From a bacterium HR37 (lineage in GTDB: Bacteria; Desulfobacterota_D; UBA1144; Nemesobacterales; CSP1-2), in assembly GCA_002898375.1 (NCBI GenBank), contig BEIN01000017.1, forward strand, positions 1 through 52,613: a stretch of 52,613 nucleotides of DNA, given 5' to 3'. Positions within the stretch are counted from its first letter, which is position 1; each line of letters opens with the position of its first letter. The notes under the pieces were generated by a model, which did not search any database, had not been told where the DNA came from, and was given only the letters and a program-made list of their open reading frames with translations. The translations under genes were made by a program, and so were the position numbers. This document shows, piece by piece, positions 8,212-16,545 of this stretch.

Positions 8212-9072
8212 TTAAGCCTCTGTCCCTCTCATCATAACAACTGCATATATTCCGTATGGATCCATTGTAATCTCTGGATTCTCAAACCCGGCCTCTCTTG
8301 CCCATCCCACCACCCTATCCACGGGTCGAAGATGCCAAATACAGCGCTCTCCCTTTTGATTTGTAAGAACACGTGCAATAAGCTCTATCTGTGGATTATA
8401 GGTCTGCACATTAAACAAAAGTGCATCAGGATTAAGAATATTTCGCACATGATGAAGGTGTTTACGAACTAGCTCATCCTCGTGTATGATTCCATAGAGA
8501 CCAACTTCAACAACAAGATTTGGCCTAGGATATATTTCCTTAAGACTTTGGGGATCAAGGGCATCTCCCACCTCGTATTTGATCCTGTCAACCAGACCCA
8601 GCCTTTCGGCAATAACCCTGCTTTCCCTAAGGGCTTTTTCATCTATATCACGAAGAAGAACCCTTACGTTTGCACCCTCTACCTCCTTAAGGGCACAGTA
8701 AATGTAGTCTGCCTTTCCAGAAGCAAGGTCAACTATAAAGGTTGGCTTTCCATCCCTTTCTTTAAGGTACCTTTTGATCATATCCTTCTGTATCTGCTTA
8801 ATAGACCTAAAAGCCTTACAGGTAATCTGGTCTAAAAAAATCCTGTCTATAAACCTCCCTATATAGAAGCGACCCCGCGGGGTGTTCTCATATACGTAGT
8901 TCATTATCATCCCTGAATCAAAGCCGTATGTGTAACCTATTCTTATACCCTCTGAAAGCCTTCCCACCGTTCTTAGAAAGACTGAAAAAAACCCATAATA
9001 CCACCTTTTTGGGGAATACCACGGAAGAGGGTTAATTAACTCCATAAAATCAGGCATACTCTTACGAGACAT
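8212..9072 (-). CDS. Class I SAM-dependent methyltransferase (PF12147-like)
   Basis: This 286-residue protein has an N-terminal helical cap of about 115 residues (GFDSGMIMNYVYENTPRGRF) and then a Rossmann methyltransferase core. Motif I is FIVDLASGKADY, motif II is VRVLLRDIDEKAL, then YEVGDALDPQSL and VVEVGLYGIIHE. The N-terminal region plus the LRDID acidic loop resembles the putative methyltransferase family PF12147; the acceptor is unknown. The start overlaps the end of the upstream helical-protein gene by 11 bases, so the two products are probably made together. Confidence 0.75.
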   Translation of the reverse strand: MSRKSMPDFMELINPLPWYSPKRWYYGFFSVFLRTVGRLSEGIRIGYTYGFDSGMIMNYVYENTPRGRFYIGRFIDRIFLDQITCKAFRSIKQIQKDMIKRYLKERDGKPTFIVDLASGKADYIYCALKEVEGANVRVLLRDIDEKALRESRVIAERLGLVDRIKYEVGDALDPQSLKEIYPRPNLVVEVGLYGIIHEDELVRKHLHHVRNILNPDALLFNVQTYNPQIELIARVLTNQKGERCIWHLRPVDRVVGWAREAGFENPEITMDPYGIYAVVMMRGTEA

Positions 9073-9628
9073 ACCACTTTATCTCCTCGTCTTCTCTTTC
9101 GGTGTATATGCTTTCAGCAAGCAATCTAAGTTCCTCAGCTCGCTTTATCCTCTCTGGAGTACTGGCATGTGCCTTTATATATCTCTCAAGAAGCCCTATA
9201 TGCTCTTCCACATCCTTTCGAATCTCCTCAATTATTCTCTTACTTTTAGCATCGGCTACATCATAGTAGAGGTTAAGCAGTGACATAAAGTGGTTAAGCG
9301 AGCCCAAAGCATAAGCAAAACAATCAATCGTATCTTCATAGGATTCCAGAAACTCATAGATCCTTTCTCCAATTTGTGTAGGCCTATATCCTTGGGGGTT
9401 GTCCCCTAACTCTCTGGCCCTATCTGAGAAAAGCTTTGCGTGTTTTGCGTTGTCAGCTATCACACGAGCAGCAATTAACTTCGCATCAAGGTCTTTTATT
9501 GATTTTAGCTTGCCACCAAACACATCAACCCAAGTAACCATTCCGTAAACATGCCTGCTAAACGCCCTTGCAAGACATCTGGGATTACCAAGTACCTCTT
9601 TTAGTATCTCTGGGTTACGTACAGCCAT
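9062..9628 (-). CDS. All-helical protein of unknown function, possibly ferritin/haem-oxygenase-like
   Basis: This 188-residue protein is predicted almost entirely helical and fits a four- or five-helix bundle. Candidate metal ligands are in helices: D59, N60 and H63 (ADNAKHAKLF), E95 and E98 (LESYEDT), H113 (LNHFM) and E141, E142 and H143 (DVEEHIGLL). These are near, but do not match, the ExxH pairs of classical diiron ferritin-like proteins, so a diiron role is only a possibility. The ATG has a good Shine-Dalgarno (TAGGAG). It lies between a short FdrA-like gene and the methyltransferase it overlaps. I do not recognise the family with confidence. Confidence 0.6.
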   Translation of the reverse strand: MAVRNPEILKEVLGNPRCLARAFSRHVYGMVTWVDVFGGKLKSIKDLDAKLIAARVIADNAKHAKLFSDRARELGDNPQGYRPTQIGERIYEFLESYEDTIDCFAYALGSLNHFMSLLNLYYDVADAKSKRIIEEIRKDVEEHIGLLERYIKAHASTPERIKRAEELRLLAESIYTEREDEEIKWYVS

Positions 9629-9641
9629 TAAGTATCTCCTA

Positions 9642-10097
9642 TCAGTATAGCTTCTTTAAGATGTTTACCAGCCTTGTATCCCCTCCTGCAGGAACCTGCC
9701 AGTCCACATGAACCACTTCTACCCCTTGCTGTTCAAGAGCTTCTTTGAAAATCTCAAGCCCTATGTTTATCACGGTGACTTTCTGATTAAGCAGATCCGA
9801 GGTTTTTTTCACATCTTTGGAGATATCCATGGATACAAGCTCTTCCATTCTGGCAATGACCTTATCAGCTAGCTCCTCCGAGTCAGCCTCAACAACCATA
9901 ACCAGATCGCTTCCAGTAGCCTCTTTTATCTCTGGTGTTAAGAGCCCCGCACTTTCAAGGGCAAACTTGGCCTTATCAGTTGCCATAACCACAACAGCCT
10001 TTCTCACTCCTTCCGTTTCCTGCACGGTTTTAGATATCCGCATTAAACGGAGGGCGTCCTGAAAATAGTTTTTTCTTATTTTGCACTTTATAGGCAA
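9642..10097 (-). CDS. Short FdrA N-terminal-domain protein
   Basis: This 151-residue protein closely parallels the N-terminus of the full FdrA at 19066-20628. IRKNYFQDALRLMRISK matches IRKNFYQDSMKLMQISQ, and MATDKAKFALESAGLL matches MATEANINMLRESGLL. Both continue with DLxxxVEA and a helical segment. It then leaves FdrA and ends with VINIGLEIFKEALEQQGVEV followed by VHVDWQVPAGGD, a segment that I recall next to DUF1116-type proteins in other species. It has no CoA-binding or ligase domain, so it is probably a regulatory or subunit-bridging version. TTG at 10097 follows a strong AAGGAGAGGG. Its end lies 13 bases before the helical-protein gene. Confidence 0.75.
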   Translation of the reverse strand: MPIKCKIRKNYFQDALRLMRISKTVQETEGVRKAVVVMATDKAKFALESAGLLTPEIKEATGSDLVMVVEADSEELADKVIARMEELVSMDISKDVKKTSDLLNQKVTVINIGLEIFKEALEQQGVEVVHVDWQVPAGGDTRLVNILKKLY

Positions 10098-10498
10098 TTT
10101 CCCTCTCCTTTATTACCTATTGAGTATTCAATCGGGCATGAATTTATAATTGTATTGCTTACAAAGCAATACCTTTTTGCAAGTCCTAAAAGATCCTCCA
10201 TAACACCCAAAGGAAGAGAACTAAAAACACATACAAGTATCTTTGAGAAGAGAAAGTTCTCTAAGTCCTTCTCTCCTTTTACTTTAACAGTCAAATCCTT
10301 AATTTCAATCCTCTTTTTCCTGGCGACATACACAATGGCAAGACAGAAACAAGAAGCTAAGGAGCAGAGAAAAAGCTCTGTTGGCATCATACCGGTATCT
10401 TCCCCGTGAAACTCCGGAGCTTCATCAACATTAACCGAAAACTGTCTTGCTCTAACCTCGACCTGATAGTTTCTCTTCCATAGAGCTTCTACTTCCAT
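10088..10498 (-). CDS. OsmC/Ohr-family protein
   Basis: This 136-residue protein matches the OsmC fold: MMPTELFLCSLASCFCLAIVYVARKK (residues 37-62) with the first redox-site cysteine, and AKRYCFVSNTI with the second near residue 115. OsmC proteins reduce organic hydroperoxides or act as small-molecule thiol-dependent enzymes. Here it may protect or process a reactive intermediate of the cluster, which is an inference. It overlaps the short FdrA-like gene by 10 bases, and AGTAGGAT stands just before the ATG. Confidence 0.82.
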   Translation of the reverse strand: MEVEALWKRNYQVEVRARQFSVNVDEAPEFHGEDTGMMPTELFLCSLASCFCLAIVYVARKKRIEIKDLTVKVKGEKDLENFLFSKILVCVFSSLPLGVMEDLLGLAKRYCFVSNTIINSCPIEYSIGNKGEGNCL

Positions 10499-10505
10499 AT
10501 CCTAC

Positions 10506-11678
10506 TTATACCTCCAGCACACTTCTGTAAAACTCCAAATGCTCTAATCCAGCTTTTCTCCAGCTATAGTTTTTAACCGTTTCGAGTCCCCCTTTAATGA
10601 GCTTCTCCCTTAATTCATCTACCTCCAAAACCCTTACAATCTGAGTTGCCAAAGCCTTATAATCATAAGGATCAACCAGCATCGCATTAAAACCATCAAC
10701 CAGGTACTCAGTAAATGGCTCTATATTGGAAGCAATCACAGGAACACCACATGCCATAGCTTCAAGAACAACAAGACCCCAACCTTCCTTTACAGAGGGA
10801 AAAACAAAGACATCGCTTGCCATGTAGAGCTTAACAATTAAATTATCCGGTACATTTCCCGTTATAACTATATCATCCCCGATACTTAAACCAAGTTCCT
10901 TAACCTCCCTAAAAAACCTTTCACGGTAGTCTCTATAATCAAAGAGTGTCTCTCCCCCAGCTATTATCCATATTAAGCACTCACCCTTTTCCTTAAAAAA
11001 CGAACTGGCTATTTTAAAAGCCCTAAGTATCATCAGGGTATTTTTTCGGGGTTCAATTCCCCCTATACTCAAGAGTATCTTTTTTCCGTCCAAAGATAGC
11101 TCTTTCTTTGCATCTTCCCTTGAGCACAAGGGGACAAACCTCTTTTCATCAATACCGTTATAAATAAGGGTCGAGTCCAGAGAATAATGCAAACGCAACT
11201 CATTCTGCCAAAACCTGCTTACAACAATCAGGTAATTAGGCTCCCTTATACTCCTTAGCTGACATTCTATCAGTGACCTGGATTTAAAATCATCTATATG
11301 GTGAACAGTCCGGATAAACGACTTTATCAATCCCTTGCTTCTTAACTCATAAAGAACGTTTGCAGAAATACAATCACCAGCATGATATATATCGTATTTG
11401 ATTTTCCCGGACTCAGAAATCATGTAATCAGTATATACCTGTATGTATCTGCTTATCTTATCGTCAATACTCTCATACTCTATAGCTGGACAGGGAATAA
11501 GAGTATGGGGAACACCTACTTGCCTAAAGAAACCCGACCCCGTAGAAAGAGCGTATATGTGGACTTTTTGACCAAGACGAACCAACTCCTCAGCAAGGTT
11601 CAGGATATAAACCACCCCACCTCTTGGCTTTGTAGAGTAGGTAAAGAGAGCAATTTTAAGTTTCTCTGTAAAACTCAT
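10506..11678 (-). CDS. GT4 glycosyltransferase, MSMEG_0565 family
   Basis: This 390-residue GT-B glycosyltransferase has N-terminal FTYSTKPRGGVVYILNLAEEL, HAGDCISAN and RTVHHIDDF, the linker SIGGIEPRKNTLMILRAF, and the C-terminal nucleotide-sugar site FPSVKEGWGLVVLEAMACG. The opening TYSTKPRGGVV and the DCISAN/RTVHH segments are the features I associate with the MSMEG_0565 family of the Nit1 nitrogen-starvation locus. Donor and acceptor are unknown. The 23-base overlap with the DUF2877 gene upstream puts it in the same operon. Confidence 0.8.
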   Translation of the reverse strand: MSFTEKLKIALFTYSTKPRGGVVYILNLAEELVRLGQKVHIYALSTGSGFFRQVGVPHTLIPCPAIEYESIDDKISRYIQVYTDYMISESGKIKYDIYHAGDCISANVLYELRSKGLIKSFIRTVHHIDDFKSRSLIECQLRSIREPNYLIVVSRFWQNELRLHYSLDSTLIYNGIDEKRFVPLCSREDAKKELSLDGKKILLSIGGIEPRKNTLMILRAFKIASSFFKEKGECLIWIIAGGETLFDYRDYRERFFREVKELGLSIGDDIVITGNVPDNLIVKLYMASDVFVFPSVKEGWGLVVLEAMACGVPVIASNIEPFTEYLVDGFNAMLVDPYDYKALATQIVRVLEVDELREKLIKGGLETVKNYSWRKAGLEHLEFYRSVLEV

Positions 11679-12678
11679 CTATTCTTTGAACCTCTAGGTG
11701 CTCTAGTTTTGATAGCAAGAATCGAATTCCATAGAAAATACCAGTTGCAATATCTGCTCCCGAAGTCTCCCCTATGTTTAAAACAGACCTAGAGAGGGAA
11801 GCAACCTCACTTGGCTTCCCGGTTAAGATGGAATGGATAAGGTCAATTACTACTTTGGGCCCCTCCCCACTTTTAGCCTGTATTAGGAGACTCTCTCCAT
11901 ATACGTTTGTTTTACCTCTAGCAAGCCTAGATACTAGAGTTGCCACCTTCCCGTAGAAAGAAAGCTCAGTGCTTTTTCTGCCAAAAATAGCCTTTCCTCC
12001 AATCAAAAGACTTAGCATCAGCCCAGCCAAGAAATCATCGCAAGAAGGGGTAAGTCCAGGCCCCAAACCGATAAGAACAGAAGCCCTATCGAGAACCACA
12101 GAGGTACTTCCACCAAAAAGCCCCCACATAAGAGCCTCAACGGCTGGTCTGGCCCTCTGGGAAAGCGTAGGCTCTGTAGCATCTTTATCCTCTAAAAAGA
12201 GCTTAAGAGGACCTTTTTTTTCCACCTCCTCCAGTAAAGGAACCAACCCCTCTCTACTAGGGCATGTATAAATCGCATCCCTAAGGATTCTAAGATTTAA
12301 ACCTATTTGACTAACACCTTTAATGGATTTCCTGCTAAGAGAATACGAGGGAGGAGTCCAGATAGAGGCTTTCTCCAAACCAACTGTAAGGGTTCCCGCA
12401 TCAAACACAAGTGCGCTGGATTTAAGCTCAACACTGGTATCAGATCTCACCCCAAGAGATTTAAAGCTCTTATCCACTTCAAGAAGAATAGAATAAGGGG
12501 TCATGTAATCCATGTTTCCCACCATACTAACCAAGTAGCGTCTGCCAAAACCAAGATAGATGGATTTATCAAAAACACCAATTACTTTAACCAGCTTGGC
12601 CCTTCTTATCACATTAAGCGCCCTGTAGCCTATAGCTCTTGCCTTTAGCGACTCTTTTAAACCTCTTTTGCCACACAT
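11656..12678 (-). CDS. DUF2877 protein (YlbF/AllH-like, transcarbamylase-associated)
   Basis: This 340-residue protein has the DUF2877 signature LIGLGPGLTPSCDDFLAGLM (residues 202-221) and the C-terminal SGADIATGIFYG. In E. coli the DUF2877 protein YlbF, with FdrA and YlbE, is reported to form oxamate carbamoyltransferase (AllFGH). The other two partners are encoded 7-9 kb upstream in this same cluster (19066 and 20641). The family usually has SGDDF, and here the glycine is cysteine. It sits between a glycosyltransferase and a degenerate carbamate-kinase-like gene. Confidence 0.85.
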   Translation of the reverse strand: MCGKRGLKESLKARAIGYRALNVIRRAKLVKVIGVFDKSIYLGFGRRYLVSMVGNMDYMTPYSILLEVDKSFKSLGVRSDTSVELKSSALVFDAGTLTVGLEKASIWTPPSYSLSRKSIKGVSQIGLNLRILRDAIYTCPSREGLVPLLEEVEKKGPLKLFLEDKDATEPTLSQRARPAVEALMWGLFGGSTSVVLDRASVLIGLGPGLTPSCDDFLAGLMLSLLIGGKAIFGRKSTELSFYGKVATLVSRLARGKTNVYGESLLIQAKSGEGPKVVIDLIHSILTGKPSEVASLSRSVLNIGETSGADIATGIFYGIRFLLSKLEHLEVQRIDEFYRET

Positions 12679-12684
12679 ATTGCT

Positions 12685-13638
12685 TTATTTTCCCTTAACT
12701 ACCCTCGTCCCAGCCCTTCCCTCTAAAGCCAAAAGAGCACATGAGGGTGTTGTTATTATTGCCTCTTTACCCCCTGATTCCACAAACATTACCGCAGCCC
12801 TTACCTTGGGTTCCATAGACTTTGAGGGGAAGAAGCCCCTATTTATATAGGACTTTAAATCCTTAACGTCTACACAATCCAGATCAACCTGATCCCCCCT
12901 TCCATAGTTTATGGCAACCTTTTCTACATTTGTTAGAATCAAAAGCACATCAGCACCTATGCTTGAAGCAAGACAGGCAGAGGCAATGTCTTTATCAACA
13001 AGAGCCTCAATCCTACATATCCTTCCGTCTTCTTTTGTTAAAAACGTAACCCCGCTACCTAAAATCATAACCAACGAGTACTTAAGTAAAAGTTCCTCTA
13101 CGATGTCACACTGCACTATATACCTGGGTATAATACTCGGGAGCAGCCTGTGGTATCCCAAACCATCTTCACTTCTCATAAACAACCAACCCTTCTTTTT
13201 GAGTTCCCTTACCCTATCCTCACCCAATAAAGGAGCAACCGGTCTAAAAGAAAGAGGATTTAAAAAACCTTCTTTCTCAGAGATCATCTGTATCATTGTT
13301 ACCGTAAACTTAAATCTATTAACAAAGCCCTCCTCTATAAGAAGATTATAAAGAGCCTGGCTAAAAAGATAAGCCAGCTGACCATCAACCCCTGCAGCAA
13401 CCACATCAAAGGGCATCTGGGGTACATATTCCGAAGCAATCTCCTGTTGAACAAGCATATTCCTTATCAAAGGGGCTTTACCAAAAACCAAAACCACCTT
13501 ATACTCCTGCTTTAGTATCGGAAGTATGGCATCCTGACAAATTGCATCTATGTTTTTGATCTGCTCTGATATCTCTCCCTTCTGTGTAGGCTTTACAATA
13601 GAGTTTCCACCAACTGCCAGAACAACTACACCTTTCAC
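12685..13638 (-). CDS. Carbamate-kinase-like protein with degenerate active site
   Basis: This 317-residue amino-acid-kinase-fold protein aligns along its length with the carbamate kinase at 18131-19069, but conserved sites are changed. GGNA becomes GGNS, the substrate loop HGNGPQVG becomes FGKAPLIR, the glycine-rich CGGGGIP becomes LGSGVTF and SMGPK becomes SMEPK. VDKDIA and MEPKVRAA are kept. It is therefore unlikely to be a normal carbamate kinase; a new substrate or a regulatory subunit is likely. The start chosen is GTG at 13638, with GGAGAGG upstream. The open frame runs to an ATG at 13746 but would overlap the preceding gene by 88 bases and add 36 residues with no match to the family. 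Confidence 0.78.
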   Translation of the reverse strand: MKGVVVLAVGGNSIVKPTQKGEISEQIKNIDAICQDAILPILKQEYKVVLVFGKAPLIRNMLVQQEIASEYVPQMPFDVVAAGVDGQLAYLFSQALYNLLIEEGFVNRFKFTVTMIQMISEKEGFLNPLSFRPVAPLLGEDRVRELKKKGWLFMRSEDGLGYHRLLPSIIPRYIVQCDIVEELLLKYSLVMILGSGVTFLTKEDGRICRIEALVDKDIASACLASSIGADVLLILTNVEKVAINYGRGDQVDLDCVDVKDLKSYINRGFFPSKSMEPKVRAAVMFVESGGKEAIITTPSCALLALEGRAGTRVVKGK

Positions 13639-13658
13639 CTTAGGATCCTCTCCCACAA

Positions 13659-13928
13659 CTAACCAGCGTGCATTGTCTTTTTCCAACTTGGACGTTTTCC
13701 AGGTGGATAAGAGGTAAGGAGAATTATCTTCTTGCGTATACTCCATGGAATCTTAAGGTAAAGGGGAACAAATACCTTTCGCCAGAAAAAATGAGAAAAC
13801 CCCTTTTCACGATAGGGTTCTGCACACATCCCAGGGTATAGCTTTCTCATCTCATCAGCTGCAGCCTCCATTAAGTACTTCTCTGCGTTCTTTCTTAACC
13901 ATTCTCCAAAGGTTTTTTTCTCTGGCAT
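13659..13928 (-). CDS. Small conserved-looking protein of unknown function
   Basis: This 89-residue basic protein begins MPEKKTFGEWLRKNAEK. It contains AAADEMRKLYPGMCAEPY, FSHFFWRKVFVPLYLKIPWS and a lysine-rich tail. A single cysteine lies near residue 38. There is no signal peptide and no motif I recognise. The ATG at 13928 follows AGGGAGTG at ideal spacing; an upstream TTG extends the frame by 10 codons but has no ribosome site. It lies 34 bases after the flavoprotein and 20 bases before the carbamate-kinase-like gene, so it may be a small subunit or adaptor for either. Confidence 0.6.
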   Translation of the reverse strand: MPEKKTFGEWLRKNAEKYLMEAAADEMRKLYPGMCAEPYREKGFSHFFWRKVFVPLYLKIPWSIRKKIILLTSYPPGKRPSWKKTMHAG

Positions 13929-13962
13929 TTTCACTCCCTGTACCTGGTCTGCGGTCAAGAAC

Positions 13963-15312
13963 CTATTTTAACTTCCCCAATTTGCTAAGTCCTGCCTGAG
14001 CAGCTAACGCAATTGGCTCCATGAGTGCACCAATAGGAGGAGAATACACATTCTCCATCCATGCAAAATCCTCAAGCGTTGCTCCACGTTTTATGGCAAA
14101 GGCAAGAAAATCTGCTCTTTCCTTAATCCCTTCTCCACCAACCAGTTGTGCTCCGGTTACACGAAGGGTATCAGGATCTGCAATCAGCTTTACCCTAATC
14201 TTACTAACCCCTGGATAGTATCTTGCCCTAGAGATCCCCTCAGCAACAGCAACAAAATGGGGAATTCCCAAAGCCTTATGGAGTGTTTCTCCAAGAGAAA
14301 CGCCTCCAATCATCACTTTCCCACCTACCATACCCCAGGGAACAAAAACAGGGTCATAACTGCGATCACCACCTGCAGCATTAGCCCCTGCAACTTTTCC
14401 CTGAGAATAGGCATGACTGCCAGAAAGCCCCTGAATGGGAATCTCCGTTACACCGTGGATGACCTCTATGCAGTCACCGGCTGCGTAAACATCCTTTACA
14501 GATGTCCTCATATGATCATCAACCACTATTCCGCCTGTTGCCCCAATCTTTATACCAGCCTCACGAGCTATACGGTTATTTGGAACCTTATGTGTAGCAA
14601 CAACAACTAGTTCACAATCTATCTCTCCCTCCGTTGTACTTACAGCCTTTACCCTTCCATTTTCTCCTTTAAATGCAAGAACCTTAGTTCCCAAATGGAT
14701 TTTAACACCCATCTCTTCCAGGGACTTATGTACCGGTTCCATTATATCAGGGTCAGCAACCTTAGACATAAGCCAGGGTCCTTCATCTACCAGATAGGTT
14801 TCAAGTCCCCTGTGGGCAAGATTCCCAGCCATCTCGATCCCAAGTGGTGTTGCCGATACCACAACAACTCTCTTTATTTGATCAAGCACCTTGTCAAACT
14901 CCATCGCACGACGAATGTTCTTCACATAGTAAAGACCCTCTAGATCAATACCCGGTATATCAGGCTTATCATACTCAAATCCCGTAGCAATTATAAGACG
15001 GTCCCATCCAAACTCTTGAGAACCAACGCTTACGGTTCGCCTCTCAATGTTGATCCCTGTAACCTTAGTCTGCAACCTAAGATCTATTCCAATCTCTGCA
15101 TAGTGTTCCGGAGTCTGAAGGAACAACGACCTAAAATCGGGAATTTCTCTTCCGTGTACAAACGGAATACCACATGGGCTGTAAGCTACATCTTCAAATT
15201 CGGTAAAAAGTGTTACAGAGGCATCGGGTGCAACCGATTTTGCGGTAGAAGCTGCAGAAATACCAGCAGCCCCTCCGCCGATTACAATGATACGCAAACC
15301 ATCTTTAGCCAT
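13963..15312 (-). CDS. FAD/NAD(P) pyridine-nucleotide-disulfide oxidoreductase, CoA-disulfide-reductase type
   Basis: This flavoprotein of about 449 residues has the FAD-binding GGGAAGISAAS, a single active-site cysteine in YSPCGIPFV, the second Rossmann segment VVVVSATPLGIEMAGNLA, the FAD motif DVYAAGDCIEV and a dimerisation domain to the end. A lone N-terminal Cys rather than a CxxxxC pair places it with CoA-disulfide reductase, NADH oxidase and persulfide reductase. Position 3 of the NAD motif is Ala-Thr-Pro rather than GxG. ATG at 15312 with AGGTGAG upstream is preferred to GTG at 15321. It follows the radical SAM gene and may supply electrons to it or handle thiol intermediates. Confidence 0.85.
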   Translation of the reverse strand: MAKDGLRIIVIGGGAAGISAASTAKSVAPDASVTLFTEFEDVAYSPCGIPFVHGREIPDFRSLFLQTPEHYAEIGIDLRLQTKVTGINIERRTVSVGSQEFGWDRLIIATGFEYDKPDIPGIDLEGLYYVKNIRRAMEFDKVLDQIKRVVVVSATPLGIEMAGNLAHRGLETYLVDEGPWLMSKVADPDIMEPVHKSLEEMGVKIHLGTKVLAFKGENGRVKAVSTTEGEIDCELVVVATHKVPNNRIAREAGIKIGATGGIVVDDHMRTSVKDVYAAGDCIEVIHGVTEIPIQGLSGSHAYSQGKVAGANAAGGDRSYDPVFVPWGMVGGKVMIGGVSLGETLHKALGIPHFVAVAEGISRARYYPGVSKIRVKLIADPDTLRVTGAQLVGGEGIKERADFLAFAIKRGATLEDFAWMENVYSPPIGALMEPIALAAQAGLSKLGKLK

Positions 15313-15389
15313 TACACTCACCTCACCAAAGTATTTATCTCTCCACCCTGCCTATAAATACCAGAAACAACTTCTATTCCACAAGCTGG

Positions 15390-16523
15390 CTATCCTGTAT
15401 TAATAGGCTTTATAAACTTCCTGAATTTTACATTACTGCCCTCAGTAAAAGCCTTCTCGAAATCAGGAAGTGCAGAACACTCTCCACAGCTTACGCACCC
15501 AGCTTTGCTACTCTTTGCGCTTCCTTCATACCTTGAGAGTATCTTTGCAACTTCTGTATACACATACTCCATAACCTCGGGTCTAGGAGGTTTTACATTT
15601 TCCATAGGGGTTCCTGCGATGGGGCGAAACGGAACAACGAAGGGATAAACCCCTATACTGGCACATAGAGCAGCACCTTCTATTACGGTTTCTAATCTTT
15701 CTCCAAGTCCAACCAGTATGTAGGTACTTACCTGCCACCTTCCAAAAACCCTTACAGCCTCCTTCCAGGTTTCAATGTACTTGTTGAAACCGATTCTCGC
15801 TTTACCCGGTGTGATCTTCTCAAAAACCTCGGGATCAAAAGTCTCTATATGCACCCCCAGAGCATCAACACCCGAGTCCTTTAAGACCCCAAGCCATGAG
15901 AGATCCTCGGGAGGGATTATCTGAAGTTGAATTGGCAAACCTGTTGCCCTTTTAACCTCAGAGCATATCTCAGCGTATTTTCGAAGGGCCTTTTCCTCAT
16001 CCTTTGCCACCCCGGAGGTAAAAACAATATTGGAGATCCCATCTAGTTCCTTTGCAAGCAAAATAGTCTCTACCAAATTCTTTGCATTTTTAAAACCTAC
16101 AGTACTTCTGTCCTTAAGAGTAAGCTCAATTCCGCAGAATTTACAACGCCTATCATCTTCCCAGAAAACACACGTTTGAAGGAGAGTTGTAGCAAAGGTC
16201 GTTGGGCAGTGAAGAAGGCCTATCTTCTGCATCGGAATCCCGGTAGAGGTCTTATGGTTGTAAAACTTTGCCACTCCCATAAGTTCAACCTGAACCAAGG
16301 CCACATCGTCTTTAAATATCCAGTACTCACCATTTATCTGGTCAAGATAGTATGGGGAAGAGCTAACGAAGTCTCCAACCACAGGTATGTTCGCTTCGGT
16401 ATCAGGCAGAATCCTTAGGTGAATTCCACCCGTAGGTCCGGCACCTCCCCTCCTTATATCTTTTGTATTTGGAATCCTTAGTCCATAACTCTGTAATTCC
16501 ACTTTTAGGATTCTAGAATCCAT
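15390..16523 (-). CDS. Radical SAM enzyme, MSMEG_0568 family, with CX8CX2C cluster motif
   Basis: This 377-residue protein carries TCVFWEDDRRCKFCGI, a C118-x8-C127-x2-C130 motif in place of the usual CX3CX2C. IVFTSGVAK, LQIIPPEDL and ALGVHIETFD follow in the TIM barrel. A C-terminal cluster, C343, C346 and C349 (AGCVSCGECSA), could ligate an auxiliary iron-sulfur centre. Length, order and context match the MSMEG_0568/sll0785 family of the Nit1 locus, whose reaction is not established. The start follows AAAAGGAGAGG, itself 15-20 bases after a perfect hairpin. Upstream is the MSMEG_0572-like gene, as in Synechocystis, but without the nitrilase between them. Confidence 0.87.
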   Translation of the reverse strand: MDSRILKVELQSYGLRIPNTKDIRRGGAGPTGGIHLRILPDTEANIPVVGDFVSSSPYYLDQINGEYWIFKDDVALVQVELMGVAKFYNHKTSTGIPMQKIGLLHCPTTFATTLLQTCVFWEDDRRCKFCGIELTLKDRSTVGFKNAKNLVETILLAKELDGISNIVFTSGVAKDEEKALRKYAEICSEVKRATGLPIQLQIIPPEDLSWLGVLKDSGVDALGVHIETFDPEVFEKITPGKARIGFNKYIETWKEAVRVFGRWQVSTYILVGLGERLETVIEGAALCASIGVYPFVVPFRPIAGTPMENVKPPRPEVMEYVYTEVAKILSRYEGSAKSSKAGCVSCGECSALPDFEKAFTEGSNVKFRKFIKPINTG

Positions 16524-16545
16524 AACCCTCTCCTTTTGGGTATTC

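Noticed and set aside
11382-11792. Open frame of 136 codons on the + strand
   Set aside because: It lies antisense to the glycosyltransferase and DUF2877 genes and has the composition of a shadow frame.
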